Below are positions 13,519 to 14,132 of a DNA stretch of 14,132 bases, one piece after another (position 1 is the stretch's first letter; each line of letters starts with the position of its first letter). The translations under genes were made by a program, and so were the position numbers. A model generated the notes under the pieces. That model ran no database searches and was not told the DNA's origin. It saw nothing but the letters and a program-made list of their open reading frames with translations. The stretch lies in the NCBI GenBank assembly GCA_900756575.1, contig CAAEKQ010000194.1, forward strand, positions 1 through 14,132, read 5' to 3'. Origin of the DNA: an uncultured Oscillospiraceae bacterium. GTDB taxonomy: Bacteria; Bacillota; Clostridia; Oscillospirales; Oscillospiraceae.

Positions 13519-13563
13519 TCGGCATTTTACCCAAGAATCTGTTTCCATTTCTATGCAGGCTGT

Positions 13564-13598
13564 AAAAACGGAGTATCCCCATTGGGAACACTCCGTTT
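13564..13598 (-). terminator. Intrinsic terminator of the rightmost gene
   Basis: On the minus strand the stem AAACGGAGT/ACTCCGTTT (13598-13590 with 13574-13566) is extended inward by GTTCCC with GGGGAT, including two G-U pairs, and closed by a 3-nt loop. T residues run to 13564. It starts 13 nt after the stop codon. Confidence 0.87.
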
Positions 13599-13610
13599 CT
13601 TGTGTATCTC

Positions 13611-14132
13611 TTATGCTTCCTTCACTGAGACAATCGCGCCGCTGTCGTCAAGGGTCACCTGATAGGTCTTGTCGCCATCCACCAAAACGGTCATCACGCC
13701 GTCTTCATAAGCCGTAACCTCCAGATCATGGCCGCCGGTAGCACCCCAGAGCAGCTGGTACTGATCCTCGCCGCCCTCCTCCTCGCTGGGTACCAGGGTG
13801 ACAACACTGGAATTCTCGGGCACATCCGGCAGCTCCGTAATGCCGGAGAACACGGACTTTGCCGCGCCAAGTACCTGATCCTTCGTCACGGTAAACGTGC
13901 CGTCATCATCGCTGGAATTGCTTCTGGACAGATAGCGCGCCATCACGTTCCAGAAGGACCTGCCGTTGGTGGCGTCGAATTTCGTGCCGTCCATCACCAC
14001 ATCCAGGGCGCACTCCACTGCGGGCAGGGCCTTTTTCACCGCGTCCGGCAGCCCCGGCGTCGGACTGGGACTCGGCTCCGGGCTGGGCGAAGGCTCTGCG
14101 CTGGGAGAAGGCTCCGGACTGGGCGAGGGTTC
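13611..14132 (-). CDS. 3' part of a gene for a probably exported protein with an EPSPSP-repeat linker
   Basis: The frame is open to the window edge, so the N-terminus is missing; 173 residues are visible. The first 24 are four EPSPSP-like hexapeptides, then TPGLPDA and a globular C-terminal domain of about 140 residues. The domain begins with an amphipathic helical part (KKALPAVECALDVVMDG) and ends in short beta-strands (DLEVTAYEDG, VMTVLVDGDKTYQVTLDD). Pro-Ser-rich linkers of this kind usually join a lipoprotein or signal-anchor part to an extracellular domain in Gram-positives. An internal GTG at 14039 is not a believable start because it lies between linker and domain. I do not recognise the domain. 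Confidence 0.75.
   Translation of the reverse strand, partial: EPSPSPEPSPSAEPSPSPEPSPSPTPGLPDAVKKALPAVECALDVVMDGTKFDATNGRSFWNVMARYLSRSNSSDDDGTFTVTKDQVLGAAKSVFSGITELPDVPENSSVVTLVPSEEEGGEDQYQLLWGATGGHDLEVTAYEDGVMTVLVDGDKTYQVTLDDSGAIVSVKEA
14061..14132 (-). repeat. Four tandem 18-bp repeats encoding EPSPSP
   Basis: Four in-frame 18-bp units (14132-14115, 14114-14097, 14096-14079, 14078-14061) encode EPSPSP, EPSPSA, EPSPSP and EPSPSP. They differ mainly at third codon positions. More copies may lie beyond the window. Confidence 0.85.

Noticed and set aside
13429..13548. N-terminal extension of the 69-residue protein to 109 residues
   Set aside because: The extension overlaps a good promoter and lacks a ribosome-binding site, while the internal ATG has an excellent one.

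Overview
The window looks like chromosomal DNA of a Gram-positive anaerobe in the class Clostridia, most likely an Oscillospiraceae/Ruminococcaceae-type gut bacterium. The grounds are strong AGGAGG ribosome-binding sites, frequent TTG starts, GC-rich genes separated by AT-rich gaps, sigma-A-type promoters, an anaerobic arginine deiminase operon and a small DUF2325 protein. Family names come from reading motifs and remembered sequences; no database was searched.

Left edge (1-671): a short plus-strand DUF2325 gene has its own near-consensus promoter (TTGACA-17-TAGAAT). A perfect 18-bp palindrome lies where transcription should start, so the gene is probably controlled by a repressor. Terminator hairpins separate it from the convergent operon to its right.

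Cell-envelope operon (8101 down to 632, minus strand): six tightly packed genes run LtaS-like sulfatase-fold membrane protein, YidC insertase fused to a TagB/TagF-like (CDP-glycerol) transferase, small YLDPGT membrane protein, LicA-type choline kinase, LicC-type phosphocholine cytidylyltransferase, BCCT transporter. The last three can import choline, phosphorylate it and activate it to CDP-choline. The usual last enzyme (LicD) and usual importer (LicB) are not in the operon. The fusion protein and the sulfatase-fold enzyme sit where the acceptor-building or transfer step would be. This is the most likely undescribed system here: a phosphocholine (or related) surface-polymer pathway with a non-LicD transferase tied to a YidC domain.

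Arginine deiminase operon (13109 down to 8253, minus strand): arcA, arcB, arcC and a YfcC-family arcD encode arginine uptake, conversion to ornithine, CO2 and ammonia, and ATP formation. The promoter lies about 255 nt upstream of arcA. The leader between them folds into several stems and ends in a textbook intrinsic terminator about 65 nt before arcA. Two stems contain a pair that is G-U only on the minus strand, so this is probably a structured RNA made in the arc direction: an attenuator/riboswitch-like element or a small RNA with read-through. I do not recognise its class.

Right edge (13219-14132): a 69-residue tail-anchored membrane protein has its own promoter and RBS. Beyond it is the 3' part of a gene for a probably exported protein with a Glu-Pro-Ser repeat linker. 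Its start lies outside the window and a strong terminator follows it.
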